From: UBA6985 sp946536225
Lineage (GTDB): Bacteria; Bacillota_I; Bacilli_A; RF39; UBA660
Assembly (NCBI GenBank): GCA_946536225.1
Contig: CAMNEE010000001.1
Span: forward strand, 62,001 to 126,000
DNA length: 64,000 nucleotides
Direction of reading: 5' to 3'
How positions within the stretch are numbered: position 1 is the stretch's first letter; every line of letters begins with the position of its first letter. Position numbers and translations under genes: made by a program. Under the pieces are notes generated by a model that ran no database searches, was not told where the DNA came from, and saw nothing but the letters and a program-made list of their open reading frames with translations. Below, piece after piece: positions 7,978-16,000 of this stretch.

Positions 7978-8157
7978 TAAATTCGACTTACTAATTGACA
8001 ATTACCACATGTGGATAACAATCATATGGGAGAAGTTATAAATTTAGTAAATAATTTTAAAGTAGAAAAAGTAATACTTAATTGTGGAGAATTCAATGAT
8101 TTAGAAAAAGAATTAGATAAAGAAAATAAGAGACTAAAGGAAAAGATAAAAGTATGA
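7978..8157 (+). pseudogene. central MBL fragment fused to a DinD-like tail
   Basis: Positions 7978-8025 resemble the MBL stretch FDLL..DNDHM, with frame damage. From 8026 an open frame reads MGEVINLVNNFKVEKVILNC then GEFNDLEKEL, the part of the MBL fold just before the piece seen at the window start. It then continues LDKENKRLKEKIKV and stops. That end resembles the DinD C-terminus at 2712 (LEKDNKKLKDK) and is likewise followed by a TGATATAAT element. It looks like a recombination scar joining an MBL gene to the end of a dinD gene. Confidence 0.6.
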
Positions 8158-8171
8158 TATATAAAGTATGA

Positions 8172-8177
8172 TATAAT
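8172..8177 (+). promoter_or_regulatory. -10 element before the 81-residue membrane gene
   Basis: GTATGATATAATAG lies 20-25 nt before ATG 8197, the same arrangement as the other cassette promoters. Confidence 0.45.
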
Positions 8178-8196
8178 AGTTATTGGATGTGGTAAG

Positions 8197-8442
8197 ATGA
8201 GAAAAAAATGGTGGTTTGTTTTATTAATTGTTGGCATAATTCCTTTGATTGCACCATTAGTATATGGTATATATAATTCGATAAAAGGTTTTAGTGGATT
8301 GTGTTTGTGGACGTGTTATTATGATTATGGATTTAAAGCATTCACCGGTAGCATTATACTTTATTCATTTATATTTTGGCCAACATATATTATAGGTATT
8401 TTTTTAGTATTTTTATCTGCAAAAAAACTAAAAAGCAAATAG
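8197..8442 (+). CDS. small two-TM membrane protein
   Basis: This 81-residue protein has a basic start (MRKKWW) and a first hydrophobic helix around residues 7-28. A short loop with two cysteines (CLWTCYYDYG) follows, then a second helix around 52-74 and a basic end (KKLKSK). No family recognised. It is the last passenger of the cassette array, behind its own promoter and followed by a terminator. Small membrane proteins in such loci are often toxins or immunity proteins, but nothing here demonstrates that. Confidence 0.55.
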   Translation: MRKKWWFVLLIVGIIPLIAPLVYGIYNSIKGFSGLCLWTCYYDYGFKAFTGSIILYSFIFWPTYIIGIFLVFLSAKKLKSK

Positions 8443-8461
8443 ATTAATTAAAGTACTTTCT

Positions 8462-8488
8462 AAATTATCAAATTGATAATTTTTTTTG
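8462..8488 (+). terminator. intrinsic terminator
   Basis: AAATTATCA and TGATAATTT arms with a short loop and an eight-T tract mark the end of the cassette array. The remaining ~180 nt to the pilin gene are AT-rich, with no other element that I can support. Confidence 0.7.
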
Positions 8489-8666
8489 TTTATAAAACAT
8501 TTATTAATAAATGTATATTTTTAATAAAATGTTTTATTTTAGGTGTAAAAAAAGGTTCTATTAGATTGAGGTTTTTATTATAAATGATAAAATTGTCTTT
8601 AGGATAATTTAGCGTAAGTTGGTCTTTTCAAAACTAAAATACTGATAGATCTAGAAAGAGGCATTT

Positions 8667-9359
8667 ATGAAAAAATTGCAAAATGAAAAAGGTTTTACAT
8701 TAGTTGAACTATTGGCAGTTATTGTTATTCTTGGAATTATTATGGTTTTATCTGTGCCATCGGTTTTATCTACATTAGAGTCTGCTAGAAAGAAAACTTT
8801 TTTTGAGTATGTTGATAAAGCATTTAATGCTGGAAAAGAACAATGGCTTTTGTATTCATCTAAGCCTTATCCTCAAAATGAAGGATTAAGTTACTATTTA
8901 TTTGATTTAAAAGAAGATTTGGGTTTTGATAATATGGAAGATTACCATGGCGTATTTACTGTTATGGAGTGCGATGCGCCAGAATGTTACTGGTCAAACG
9001 ATGGCCTTCTTGGTGGAGATTTATATATGAAAGAAGGAGATGTTCGTTATGTGGTTGCCTTAGTAAATAAGAATTATACTGGAGCATATGATTCGAGAAA
9101 TAAAAATAGAATAATTGAAGATACTAATTTAGATCAATATAATATGATGTTGAATTCTGGTAAAAGTGCTAAAGAGATTTATGCATTCAACCAATTATTA
9201 TCAAAATGTAATTGGCTTGCTCAGACAGCTTTTGATACAAAGAATGATAAAATAATTCGAGTTAATGAATCACATGCATCTAATTGGGTAAGTAATAAGT
9301 GTACAGAATATTCTGACGAGGAATGGATGAACCTTTTTGTTTCCTTTCTTATGAGTTAA
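8667..9359 (+). CDS. type IV pilin-like protein
   Basis: This 230-residue protein begins with a class III prepilin leader, MKKLQNEKGFTLVELLAV. Prepilin peptidase would cut between G and F, and Glu at mature position 5 is present, followed by a ~20-residue hydrophobic helix. The globular domain contains several cysteines (ECDAPECYWS, KCNWLAQ, NKCTEYS). The role is a pilin or pseudopilin of a type IV pilus, competence or secretion system. The matching platform protein and prepilin peptidase lie 38 kb away (47030-49230). SD AGAAAGAGG precedes ATG 8667. It is transcribed alone. Confidence 0.85.
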   Translation: MKKLQNEKGFTLVELLAVIVILGIIMVLSVPSVLSTLESARKKTFFEYVDKAFNAGKEQWLLYSSKPYPQNEGLSYYLFDLKEDLGFDNMEDYHGVFTVMECDAPECYWSNDGLLGGDLYMKEGDVRYVVALVNKNYTGAYDSRNKNRIIEDTNLDQYNMMLNSGKSAKEIYAFNQLLSKCNWLAQTAFDTKNDKIIRVNESHASNWVSNKCTEYSDEEWMNLFVSFLMS

Positions 9360-9370
9360 ATTTCAAATTG

Positions 9371-9399
9371 AAAGAATTACTATATAGTAATTCTTTTTT
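9371..9399 (+). terminator. intrinsic terminator
   Basis: AAAGAATTAC and GTAATTCTTT arms around TATATA, then T residues, ending the pilin transcript. Confidence 0.8.
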
Positions 9400-9502
9400 G
9401 TATTCAGTATTTTTTATTTAAATGTGTTTATGTAAATAAACTATTATAAGTAAATATAGGATAATAGCTTTATGGTATAATCTTTTTAGGATGTGACAAT
9501 AT

Positions 9503-10099
9503 ATGGAAAATAAAATGATTACGATAGCTAAGAAACCAGGAATAAAAAATTGTATTAGAATTAATAGTGTTAATGACATTCCGGATTTTTTAAAAGAAGT
9601 AGTAAAAGTACAAGATGATAGTTTAATTCTAGACTGCCTTGAAGGTGAGGAAAGATGTCCGCTAGGATCTGTTATTGCTTTTGAAAAACTTGATAGTGGA
9701 AAAATGAATGTTTGGAACAAGGCTAATTGGAAAGAAACCACTCAAGAAATTGATGGAGTTTTTTATGAATTACCAAAACCAAATATTGCTGTAAGAGTAG
9801 GTGATACTATTCCTGATGATGTTATCGAAGGAATAGGGGATAGATTCAGTGTTTTACCTACTGGTGAATTTCAAATAGATGCTGGATGGGGATTAGTAAA
9901 ATGTGCACCTAATAACGGATATCTTGTTATATATGGTAAAAAAGAAGATGGAAGTTTAGATGTTAACTTTTTAACAAAGGGGACTCCATCATTTAGTCAA
10001 TATTTTGTTTTAGATGAAAATGGTAATATCATTCAATCACTTGAAGAATATGAAGAATTGTTACAACAAGAACAATCTTCATCAAGAATGAGATTATAA
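9503..10099 (+). CDS. hypothetical protein, 198 residues
   Basis: This is a soluble protein starting MENKMITIAKKPGIKN. The N-terminal part has a beta-rich pattern including CLEGEERCPLGSVIAFEKL, and a central DAGWGLVKCAPNNGYLVIYG. The C-terminal tail is Glu/Gln/Ser-rich (YEELLQQEQSSS), probably disordered. No domain recognised; the general look is that of small phage or plasmid-associated proteins. The -10 GGTATAAT lies about 25 nt before ATG 9503 (SD GGATGTGA). Monocistronic and upstream of rpsO. Confidence 0.6.
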   Translation: MENKMITIAKKPGIKNCIRINSVNDIPDFLKEVVKVQDDSLILDCLEGEERCPLGSVIAFEKLDSGKMNVWNKANWKETTQEIDGVFYELPKPNIAVRVGDTIPDDVIEGIGDRFSVLPTGEFQIDAGWGLVKCAPNNGYLVIYGKKEDGSLDVNFLTKGTPSFSQYFVLDENGNIIQSLEEYEELLQQEQSSSRMRL

Positions 10100-10205
10100 T
10101 TTTTTATAGATTAGAAGATATATGTAAGTATATAGAATAATTAATTATGCTAATAAAATTATTTTCACTTGATAATATTTGAAAAATAGTTTATATTAGT
10201 ACATG

Positions 10206-10262
10206 TAAGTTTTTACTTAGTTTTAATCTGCTTCCGGATTTCTACTCAGTTTAAACGGTTAA
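10206..10262 (+). promoter_or_regulatory. possible rpsO leader structure
   Basis: Two local hairpins precede rpsO: TAAGT/ACTTA (10206-10219), and AATCTG/CGGATT with a CTTC loop (10225-10240). The 186-nt intergenic region is otherwise AT-rich. S15 mRNA leaders are autoregulated by S15 in several bacteria with lineage-specific structures. Whether this one binds S15 is inference from position only. Confidence 0.3.
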
Positions 10263-10285
10263 TATAAAAAAAGGAGGAACACAAG

Positions 10286-10555
10286 ATGACTGTAACTAAA
10301 GAAAGAAAAGCTGAATTAGTTAAGATGTTTGGTAATAACGATAAAGACTCTGGTAATACTAAAGTTCAAATCGCTATCCTAACTGATGAAATTAATGAAT
10401 TAACTGAACATTTAAAAGTTCATATTCATGATTTCCATTCAAAAAGAGGTTTACTTATGAAGGTTGGTAAAAGAAGAAGCTTATTAGACTATCTAAAGGC
10501 TACTGATATCAACTCATATCGTGAACTAATTCAAAAATTAAATATTAGAAAGTAG
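10286..10555 (+). CDS. rpsO: 30S ribosomal protein S15
   Basis: This 89-residue protein is the usual size for S15. It binds the central domain of 16S rRNA early in 30S assembly. Family motifs visible are DTGNTKVQIAILT-like DSGNTKVQIAILTDEI, LTEHLKVHIHDFHSKRGLL and GKRRSLLDYLK. ATG 10286 follows a consensus AAGGAGG. It sits directly upstream of pnp, a classic pairing in which S15 and PNPase are co-expressed. Here a hairpin separates them, so pnp probably receives read-through or processed transcripts. Confidence 0.98.
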   Translation: MTVTKERKAELVKMFGNNDKDSGNTKVQIAILTDEINELTEHLKVHIHDFHSKRGLLMKVGKRRSLLDYLKATDINSYRELIQKLNIRK

Positions 10556-10583
10556 GCACTTGTTTTTTTAGTGCCTTTTTTCT
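10554..10583 (+). terminator. intrinsic terminator between rpsO and pnp
   Basis: AGGCACT and AGTGCCT arms around a T-rich loop, then T residues; overlaps the rpsO stop. It would attenuate transcription into pnp, or serve as an RNase processing site as in other rpsO-pnp operons. Confidence 0.75.
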
Positions 10584-10611
10584 TGTATAAAAATAATTAG
10601 AAGGAGATAAA

Positions 10612-12825
10612 ATGAAAAGAGTATTTGAAAAAGAATTCTACGGTAAAAAGATTATCGTTGAAAATGGTGAAATTGCAAAACAAGCTCATGGTGCTGTTTT
10701 AGTAAGATATGGTGATACTGTTATTCTTTCAACTGTAGTTGTTGGAGATAACGCAAATATCTTAAGCGATTTCTTTCCATTAATGGTTTTATACCAAGAA
10801 AAATTATATTCAGTAGGTAAAATCCCAGGTGGATTTATTAAAAGAGAAGGTAGACCTACTGATGCTGCAACACTTGCTGCAAGAATGATTGATAGACCAA
10901 TGAGACCTATGTTCCCAGAGGACTTTAGAAATGAAGTACAAGTTGTTAATACTGTTTTATCTGTTGATACTGATAATTCACCAGAATTAACTGCTATGTT
11001 TGGTTCTTCACTTTGTACAAGCATTTCAAAAATACCATTTGATGGTCCAATAGCTGGAGTTAAGGTTGGTAGAATAAATGGAGAATTTATTATTAACCCA
11101 ACACCTGCAGAGTTAGAAGAAAGTGATATTGATTTAACTGTTGCTGGTACTAAACATGCAATTAACATGGTTGAAGCTGGTTCTAAAGAAGTATCAGAAG
11201 AAGATATGTTAGATGCATTAATGTTTGGTCATGAAGCAGTTAAAGAATTATGTGAATTCCAAGAAGAAATTATTAGTGAAATTGGACTACCTAAGATGGA
11301 ATATGAACATCTTGAAATTGAAGATAGCCTAAGAGAAGAAATTAAAGAACTTGCTTCTGAAAAACTTGATAAAGCAATGCGTATTAAAACTAAACTTGAA
11401 AAATATGCTGCAATTGATGCTGTTAAAGAAGAAGTTGTTAATAAGTATGTAGAAGAAAATGCTGGAATGGATAAAGAAGAACTTGAAGTATTAACTACTA
11501 AAGTTAAATTAGTTCTTGAATCTATTGAATATGATATCTTTAGAGGTATAACAGTTAATGAACATATGAGATCTGATGGCAGAGCTATGGATGAAATTAG
11601 ACCACTTGATGCTCAAGTTGATTTATTACCAAGAACTCATGGTTCAGCATTATTTACTAGAGGCGAAACTCAAGCATTAGCTATTACTACATTAGGAGCT
11701 TTAAATGAATATCAAGCATTTGATGGTATATCATTAGAAACTCAAAAACATTTCATGTTACATTACAATTTCCCAGCATTCTCAGTTGGTGAAACTGGTA
11801 GATATGGTAGTCCAGGAAGAAGAGAAATTGGACATGGTGCTCTAGGTGAAAGATGCTTAAGACAAGTAATGCCTAGTGAAGAAGAATTCCCATATACAGT
11901 AAGAGTAGTTTCTGAAATATTAGAATCTAATGGTTCGTCATCTCAAGCAACTATTTGTGCTGGATGTATGTCATTAATGGCTGCTGGTGTTCCATTAAAA
12001 GCTCCAGTTGCTGGTATTGCAATGGGATTGATTACATCAAAAGATGAAAAGAGTTATGAAATTTTAACTGATATTCAAGGTATGGAAGACCATTTAGGAG
12101 ACATGGACTTTAAGGTTGGTGGAACTCGTAAAGGTATTTGTTCATTACAAATGGATATTAAGATTAAAGGTATAAATAAAGAAATTTTAGGAAAAGCACT
12201 TGCTCAAGCTAAGAAAGCAAGAATGCAAATTCTTGATACTATGGAAGCATGTATTCCTGAACCTAGAAAAGATGTTTCTAAGTATGCACCTAAGATTGAA
12301 ACATTTATGATTAATCCAGATAAGATTAAAGATGTTATTGGTAAGGGTGGAGAAACTATTACTAAGATTATTTGTGAATCTTCAAATGTTGAAACAGTTC
12401 AAGATGTCAACGCTGTTAAGATTGATGTAGAAGAAAATGGACAAGTAATTATTTATCATACTGATAGAGAAATAATTAATAAAGCAGCTGAAATGATTAA
12501 AAATATTACTAGAGAAGTTGAAACTGGTGAAAAATATGAGGGTAAAGTAGTTAAAGTTGAAGACTTTGGATGCTTTGTTCAATTATGGCCAGGATGTGAA
12601 GGATTAGTTCATGTATCTAAACTTGCGCATGAAAGAGTAGAGAAAGCTTCTGATGTTGTTGCTGTTGGTGATAAGATCATGGTTGTTTCACTTGGATATG
12701 ATAATAAAGGTAGATTAAATCTTTCTAGAAAAGATGCGTTACCTAAACCAAAAAAGATAGAAAAACCTACTGAAACTGAAGAATCTCCTTCTAGTGGGGA
12801 AGTAGTTGAAAATAAAGAAGCATAA
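10612..12825 (+). CDS. pnp: polyribonucleotide nucleotidyltransferase (PNPase)
   Basis: This 737-residue protein is a full-length PNPase. Two RNase PH-like domains (about 1-210 and 310-550) flank an all-helical linker. A KH domain follows (IGKGGETITKI, ~565-620), then an S1 domain (GKVVKVEDFGCFVQLWPGCEGLVHVSKL, ~625-695), and an acidic C-terminal tail. The active-site region FMLHYNFPAFSVGETG...GSPGRREIGHGAL matches the family. It degrades RNA 3' to 5' phosphorolytically in the degradosome. SD AAGGAG precedes ATG 10612. Confidence 0.98.
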   Translation: MKRVFEKEFYGKKIIVENGEIAKQAHGAVLVRYGDTVILSTVVVGDNANILSDFFPLMVLYQEKLYSVGKIPGGFIKREGRPTDAATLAARMIDRPMRPMFPEDFRNEVQVVNTVLSVDTDNSPELTAMFGSSLCTSISKIPFDGPIAGVKVGRINGEFIINPTPAELEESDIDLTVAGTKHAINMVEAGSKEVSEEDMLDALMFGHEAVKELCEFQEEIISEIGLPKMEYEHLEIEDSLREEIKELASEKLDKAMRIKTKLEKYAAIDAVKEEVVNKYVEENAGMDKEELEVLTTKVKLVLESIEYDIFRGITVNEHMRSDGRAMDEIRPLDAQVDLLPRTHGSALFTRGETQALAITTLGALNEYQAFDGISLETQKHFMLHYNFPAFSVGETGRYGSPGRREIGHGALGERCLRQVMPSEEEFPYTVRVVSEILESNGSSSQATICAGCMSLMAAGVPLKAPVAGIAMGLITSKDEKSYEILTDIQGMEDHLGDMDFKVGGTRKGICSLQMDIKIKGINKEILGKALAQAKKARMQILDTMEACIPEPRKDVSKYAPKIETFMINPDKIKDVIGKGGETITKIICESSNVETVQDVNAVKIDVEENGQVIIYHTDREIINKAAEMIKNITREVETGEKYEGKVVKVEDFGCFVQLWPGCEGLVHVSKLAHERVEKASDVVAVGDKIMVVSLGYDNKGRLNLSRKDALPKPKKIEKPTETEESPSSGEVVENKEA

Positions 12826-12847
12826 TGTATGCTTCTTTATTTTTTTA
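12814..12847 (+). terminator. intrinsic terminator
   Basis: AAAGAAGCATA pairs with TATGCTTCTTT across the pnp stop codon, followed by a T-rich tract. Confidence 0.8.
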
Positions 12848-12882
12848 TGTTATACTTGTAATGAAGATAGGAGATAAAGATT

Positions 12883-13887
12883 ATGAAAAAAATTATTGGT
12901 TTATTATTAGTAGTAGTTTCTTTTATGGTTGGTTCATCATTCGTTAACGCTGAAACATTTACAGCTGAACAAATAAAAGATAAATTTTTTACTACTAGAT
13001 TTAAAGATATTCTTTCATCTGAAAGTGGAGAGATTGTTATTGATGGTAACAAATTAGTTGTTAGATATCCTGGAGAAAATAATACACTTCAAGATATTAC
13101 TTATTTTACTGTAGAGAATAATGCTATTTCTTGGGTAAATCCATTAGGAGAAAATTTTAGTAGTGGAGATCCTGTTGGAGAGACAATATCTGACATGTTT
13201 TTTTATTTCTTAGCTGCAAATGCTATTGAATCTGTTAAACTACTTGCAAATGTAGATGAAAAAATAGTATTAGATGCTGATAAAACTTATTCTTATGCTA
13301 CAGACGGATATGAGATGAGTTTTAAACATCTTGAAGAAAATGTTGAAAATGGAAAAGTTTCAACTGATAGATTACTTACTTTTAAATTGAGTCTTGATAA
13401 GGATACTGTAGTTGCATTATTTGCAGCTAATGGTGTTGAAGGCGAAACTATAGATGATTATGCTAAATCTATATTACCTGTTGTATCATATGGAGATGTT
13501 ACAGATTCCAAAGTTTCTTTATATGCAAAAGCAAATGCTAATGACTTCTTTAATACTCAACTTTATTGTGTATTATATAGAAGTGATGCTGTTGATGGTG
13601 AATTTAAAGCATTAAATGAAGATAACCCAATTCCATGTGATGGAGAAACTGCTTATGTAGATAAGGATTTAAATGCAAATACAACTTACTACTATAAAGC
13701 ATTTACAATTGGTGGTTCTAATTTTGGTGATGTTATAAGTGTTAAAACTGAAGTTGCTAAAGGTGCTCGTAATCCTAAAACAGGTTGGAGTTCTATTTAT
13801 GTGGCAATTGGAATTGTAGTTATTATGATGGGTGTTTGTATAATAACTATTCTTAATAAAAAAGATGTATTTAAAAAATCTATTTAG
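12883..13887 (+). CDS. surface protein with NPKTG sorting signal
   Basis: This 334-residue secreted protein has a signal peptide at residues 1-24 (MKKIIGLLLVVVSFMVGSSF, cut after VNA). The ectodomain is acidic. A fibronectin-III-like segment sits near 205-290 (DVTDSKVSLYAKAN... TTYYYKAF). The C-terminus reads NPKTG, a ~22-residue hydrophobic helix and a basic end, which is the layout of a sortase substrate with N in place of L. No sortase is in the window. It is tandem with a shorter protein of the same overall architecture (14003-14944). A hairpin terminator follows. Ligand unknown. Confidence 0.75.
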   Translation: MKKIIGLLLVVVSFMVGSSFVNAETFTAEQIKDKFFTTRFKDILSSESGEIVIDGNKLVVRYPGENNTLQDITYFTVENNAISWVNPLGENFSSGDPVGETISDMFFYFLAANAIESVKLLANVDEKIVLDADKTYSYATDGYEMSFKHLEENVENGKVSTDRLLTFKLSLDKDTVVALFAANGVEGETIDDYAKSILPVVSYGDVTDSKVSLYAKANANDFFNTQLYCVLYRSDAVDGEFKALNEDNPIPCDGETAYVDKDLNANTTYYYKAFTIGGSNFGDVISVKTEVAKGARNPKTGWSSIYVAIGIVVIMMGVCIITILNKKDVFKKSI

Positions 13888-13914
13888 AACAAGTTGATAC
13901 TTGTTCTTTTTTTG
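13886..13914 (+). terminator. intrinsic terminator
   Basis: AGAACAAG and CTTGTTCT arms around TTGATA, then seven T. Confidence 0.85.
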
Positions 13915-14002
13915 TGTAAAAGAATTAGTTTGATTTGTTAGTTTGTAGATTATTTATAATATTTGTGCTATAGTTAATGTATAAATAATAGGAGGAGAGA
14001 TT

Positions 14003-14944
14003 ATGAAGAAGAAAATATTAGCTGTTTTAGCTGCTGTTGTAGCAATTGTTCCAAATATGGTTTTAGCTGCTACATTTACTGCAGGAGACTACGTTAACTA
14101 TTTTAAAAATGATGCAGATAAGAGTGCTTATCAAGCAGGTTCTACTAATGTAGGTATGTCAACAATTTTTATTGCTGAAGATTCTACTAAAGTTAAAGAT
14201 GGAAACAAATATCATAAAGTAATACCTTCATATGCAAATGCTGGTTCTATTTGTGATAGTGCTACTAAATGTTTAACTGAAAGTTCAACTTTTGCTGCTT
14301 CTGTAACTCATTTAGCTGGTGTTCTTGAAAGTCCAGCTGCATGGTATGCATCTGATAAATTAGTTGTTGAAATGGCTACTAAAGCTGACATGGTTGCTGC
14401 ATTCAAATTAACTTCTGACGCTGCAGGAACTAATGTTGTACTTAATGATAAAACTAAAGCATTATTAAGTATGATTACTGGTGGACCTATTGGAAGAAAC
14501 GGACTTAGAAACGGTGACCAATATGTTGTAACTGGTGAAGCTAAAGGAGCAAATGGTTACTATGGTTTAAAAGTAACTAAAGTAGATGGAAAAGTTACAG
14601 CTGCTACAGTTGTAGATAATATTGCTACTACTGAAAGTACAGTATATTTCATGAATATAGTTTACATGAATGAAAGCTATACTTGTGATGAAGGCGATCT
14701 AAACGAATCAGCTTGTTTCGAATGTCCTACTGGAACAAAAGACGAAACTAGTTATGTTTGGAAGACTGTTGGAGAACAAGATGCTGCTTGTAAAGTAGTT
14801 TCAACTATTAACACTAAAGCTAAATGTGTTAAATCTCCAAAAACTGGTGTTGATAACTATTTAATTCCAGCTGCTGTTGTTCTTGGCGTATGTGCAATTG
14901 TATTAACTGTACTTAAACGTAAAGATGCATTCAAAGCTATTTAG
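14003..14944 (+). CDS. surface protein with SPKTG sorting signal
   Basis: This 313-residue protein has a signal peptide cut after LAA near residue 23. The body is Ala/Thr/Lys-rich (TFTAGDYVNYFKNDADKSAY) and codon-biased toward GCT/ACT, suggesting high expression. There is a Cys-rich membrane-proximal stretch (YTCDEGDLNESACFECPTG). The C-terminal anchor has SPKTG, a hydrophobic helix and KRKDAFKAI. The ending resembles that of the upstream protein (KKDVFKKSI). A very strong SD (AGGAGGAGA) is present and a perfect terminator follows. Probably an abundant cell-surface protein; function unknown. Confidence 0.75.
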   Translation: MKKKILAVLAAVVAIVPNMVLAATFTAGDYVNYFKNDADKSAYQAGSTNVGMSTIFIAEDSTKVKDGNKYHKVIPSYANAGSICDSATKCLTESSTFAASVTHLAGVLESPAAWYASDKLVVEMATKADMVAAFKLTSDAAGTNVVLNDKTKALLSMITGGPIGRNGLRNGDQYVVTGEAKGANGYYGLKVTKVDGKVTAATVVDNIATTESTVYFMNIVYMNESYTCDEGDLNESACFECPTGTKDETSYVWKTVGEQDAACKVVSTINTKAKCVKSPKTGVDNYLIPAAVVLGVCAIVLTVLKRKDAFKAI

Positions 14945-14950
14945 TTTATA

Positions 14951-14976
14951 AAAAGATGACTTAGGTCATCTTTTTT
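14951..14976 (+). terminator. intrinsic terminator
   Basis: AAAAGATGAC and GTCATCTTTT arms around TTAG, then T residues. Confidence 0.85.
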
Positions 14977-15056
14977 AGTGTAATAATATTAAAGTTGCTT
15001 ACTATTTTATCCAATGATATAATTTAGGTATATAAAATAGAAATAGGAAGATTGAA

Positions 15057-15788
15057 ATGAAATATTATATTAGACCCTTAATTATTTGCTTTTTATGTGT
15101 TTTTATTTGTATTTCAGTTTTTTTTGGAATAAAGTATTTTTTTATAAATAATTATAAAGTTGATGTCAATGCTGCTAATTCATTTGTACAAGCTGTTACA
15201 AAAGAATCTACAGATGTAGAATATAGAACTACTATTGAAACACTTCCTCAAGTCGATTGGATGGAAAGTGATAGTGAAGCATATACTGATTCTAGCCAAG
15301 TATATTCTTTAGAACATCCTCCATATGAAGTTGCTCCAGCATTTAATGATGACGGTTCAATTGTTTATGATGGTAAGACTTTAACTGAATTAACTGATCA
15401 AATAAATAAAGTATATGTTAATAGTTATCTTAAGAATACTGGTTATTTCTTTGCTAATTTTTCAAAGAAAACCGGAATTAATCCTTATTTATTAGTTGCA
15501 ATTACTATTGCTGAACAAGGATGTAATACTACATGTAATCCAGCGTCTATTGAACATAATAATTTTGTTGGTATGTTATATTACTCGGGTGGAGTAAAAT
15601 ATCATATACATTATGATACTTTAGATGAAGGATTAAATGCATACTTTAATAATGTTCAACGTTTATATAGTTCTTATAGTGATCCTCAATATACGGTGGA
15701 GGAACTTGCTGGAAGATGGAATCCTGCAGGTGGCCAATGGTATATAGATACTTTATATCGTTGGATAGATTATGTAAAAAATAAATAG
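15057..15788 (+). CDS. membrane-anchored glucosaminidase/lysozyme-like protein
   Basis: This 243-residue protein has one N-terminal membrane helix (about 7-29) and an extracytoplasmic domain. After a linker, residues ~125-240 resemble the glucosaminidase/lytic-transglycosylase superfamily: TGINPYLLVAITIAEQGCNT (a helix with a candidate catalytic Glu in AEQG), NNFVGMLYYSGG, YDTLDEGLNAYFNNVQRLY and AGRWNPAGGQWY. The likely role is peptidoglycan hydrolysis at the cell surface. It precedes a small acidic protein by 9 nt and probably shares its transcript. The exact bond cleaved cannot be told. Confidence 0.7.
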   Translation: MKYYIRPLIICFLCVFICISVFFGIKYFFINNYKVDVNAANSFVQAVTKESTDVEYRTTIETLPQVDWMESDSEAYTDSSQVYSLEHPPYEVAPAFNDDGSIVYDGKTLTELTDQINKVYVNSYLKNTGYFFANFSKKTGINPYLLVAITIAEQGCNTTCNPASIEHNNFVGMLYYSGGVKYHIHYDTLDEGLNAYFNNVQRLYSSYSDPQYTVEELAGRWNPAGGQWYIDTLYRWIDYVKNK

Positions 15789-15797
15789 GAGAAGAAA

Positions 15798-15986
15798 ATG
15801 GCAAACGATTTACAAATTAAAAAAGATAATGATGTTTTAGTTTTAGATAACGAAGACAATGACATCATTGTAACTAATAATGAAGAAAATGAAGTATTAG
15901 CAATTAATAATGAAGAAAATGACGTTATTACTGTTAGTACTGATAACGATGTATTAGTTATTGATGAAAATAAAAATGAAGAATAA
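15798..15986 (+). CDS. small acidic repeat protein
   Basis: This 62-residue protein is built almost wholly of a 9-11-residue repeat of the form N-(D/E)-(V/I)-(L/I)-x-(V/I)-x-N-(E/D)-(E/D): NDVLVLDNED, NDIIVTNNEE, NEVLAINNEE, NDVITVSTD, NDVLVIDENK. Alternating hydrophobic residues suggest beta strands separated by acidic turns. There is no signal peptide or cysteine. SD AGGAGAAG precedes ATG 15798, 9 nt after the glucosaminidase-like gene. No family recognised. It is unlikely to be a chance frame because the SD, spacing and internal periodicity all agree. Confidence 0.65.
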   Translation: MANDLQIKKDNDVLVLDNEDNDIIVTNNEENEVLAINNEENDVITVSTDNDVLVIDENKNEE

Positions 15987-16000
15987 TTCTTCATTTTTTT
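15972..16000. terminator. bidirectional terminator
   Basis: ATGAAGAA and TTCTTCAT arms with flanking A and T tracts lie between two convergent genes, so it can act on both strands. Confidence 0.8.
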
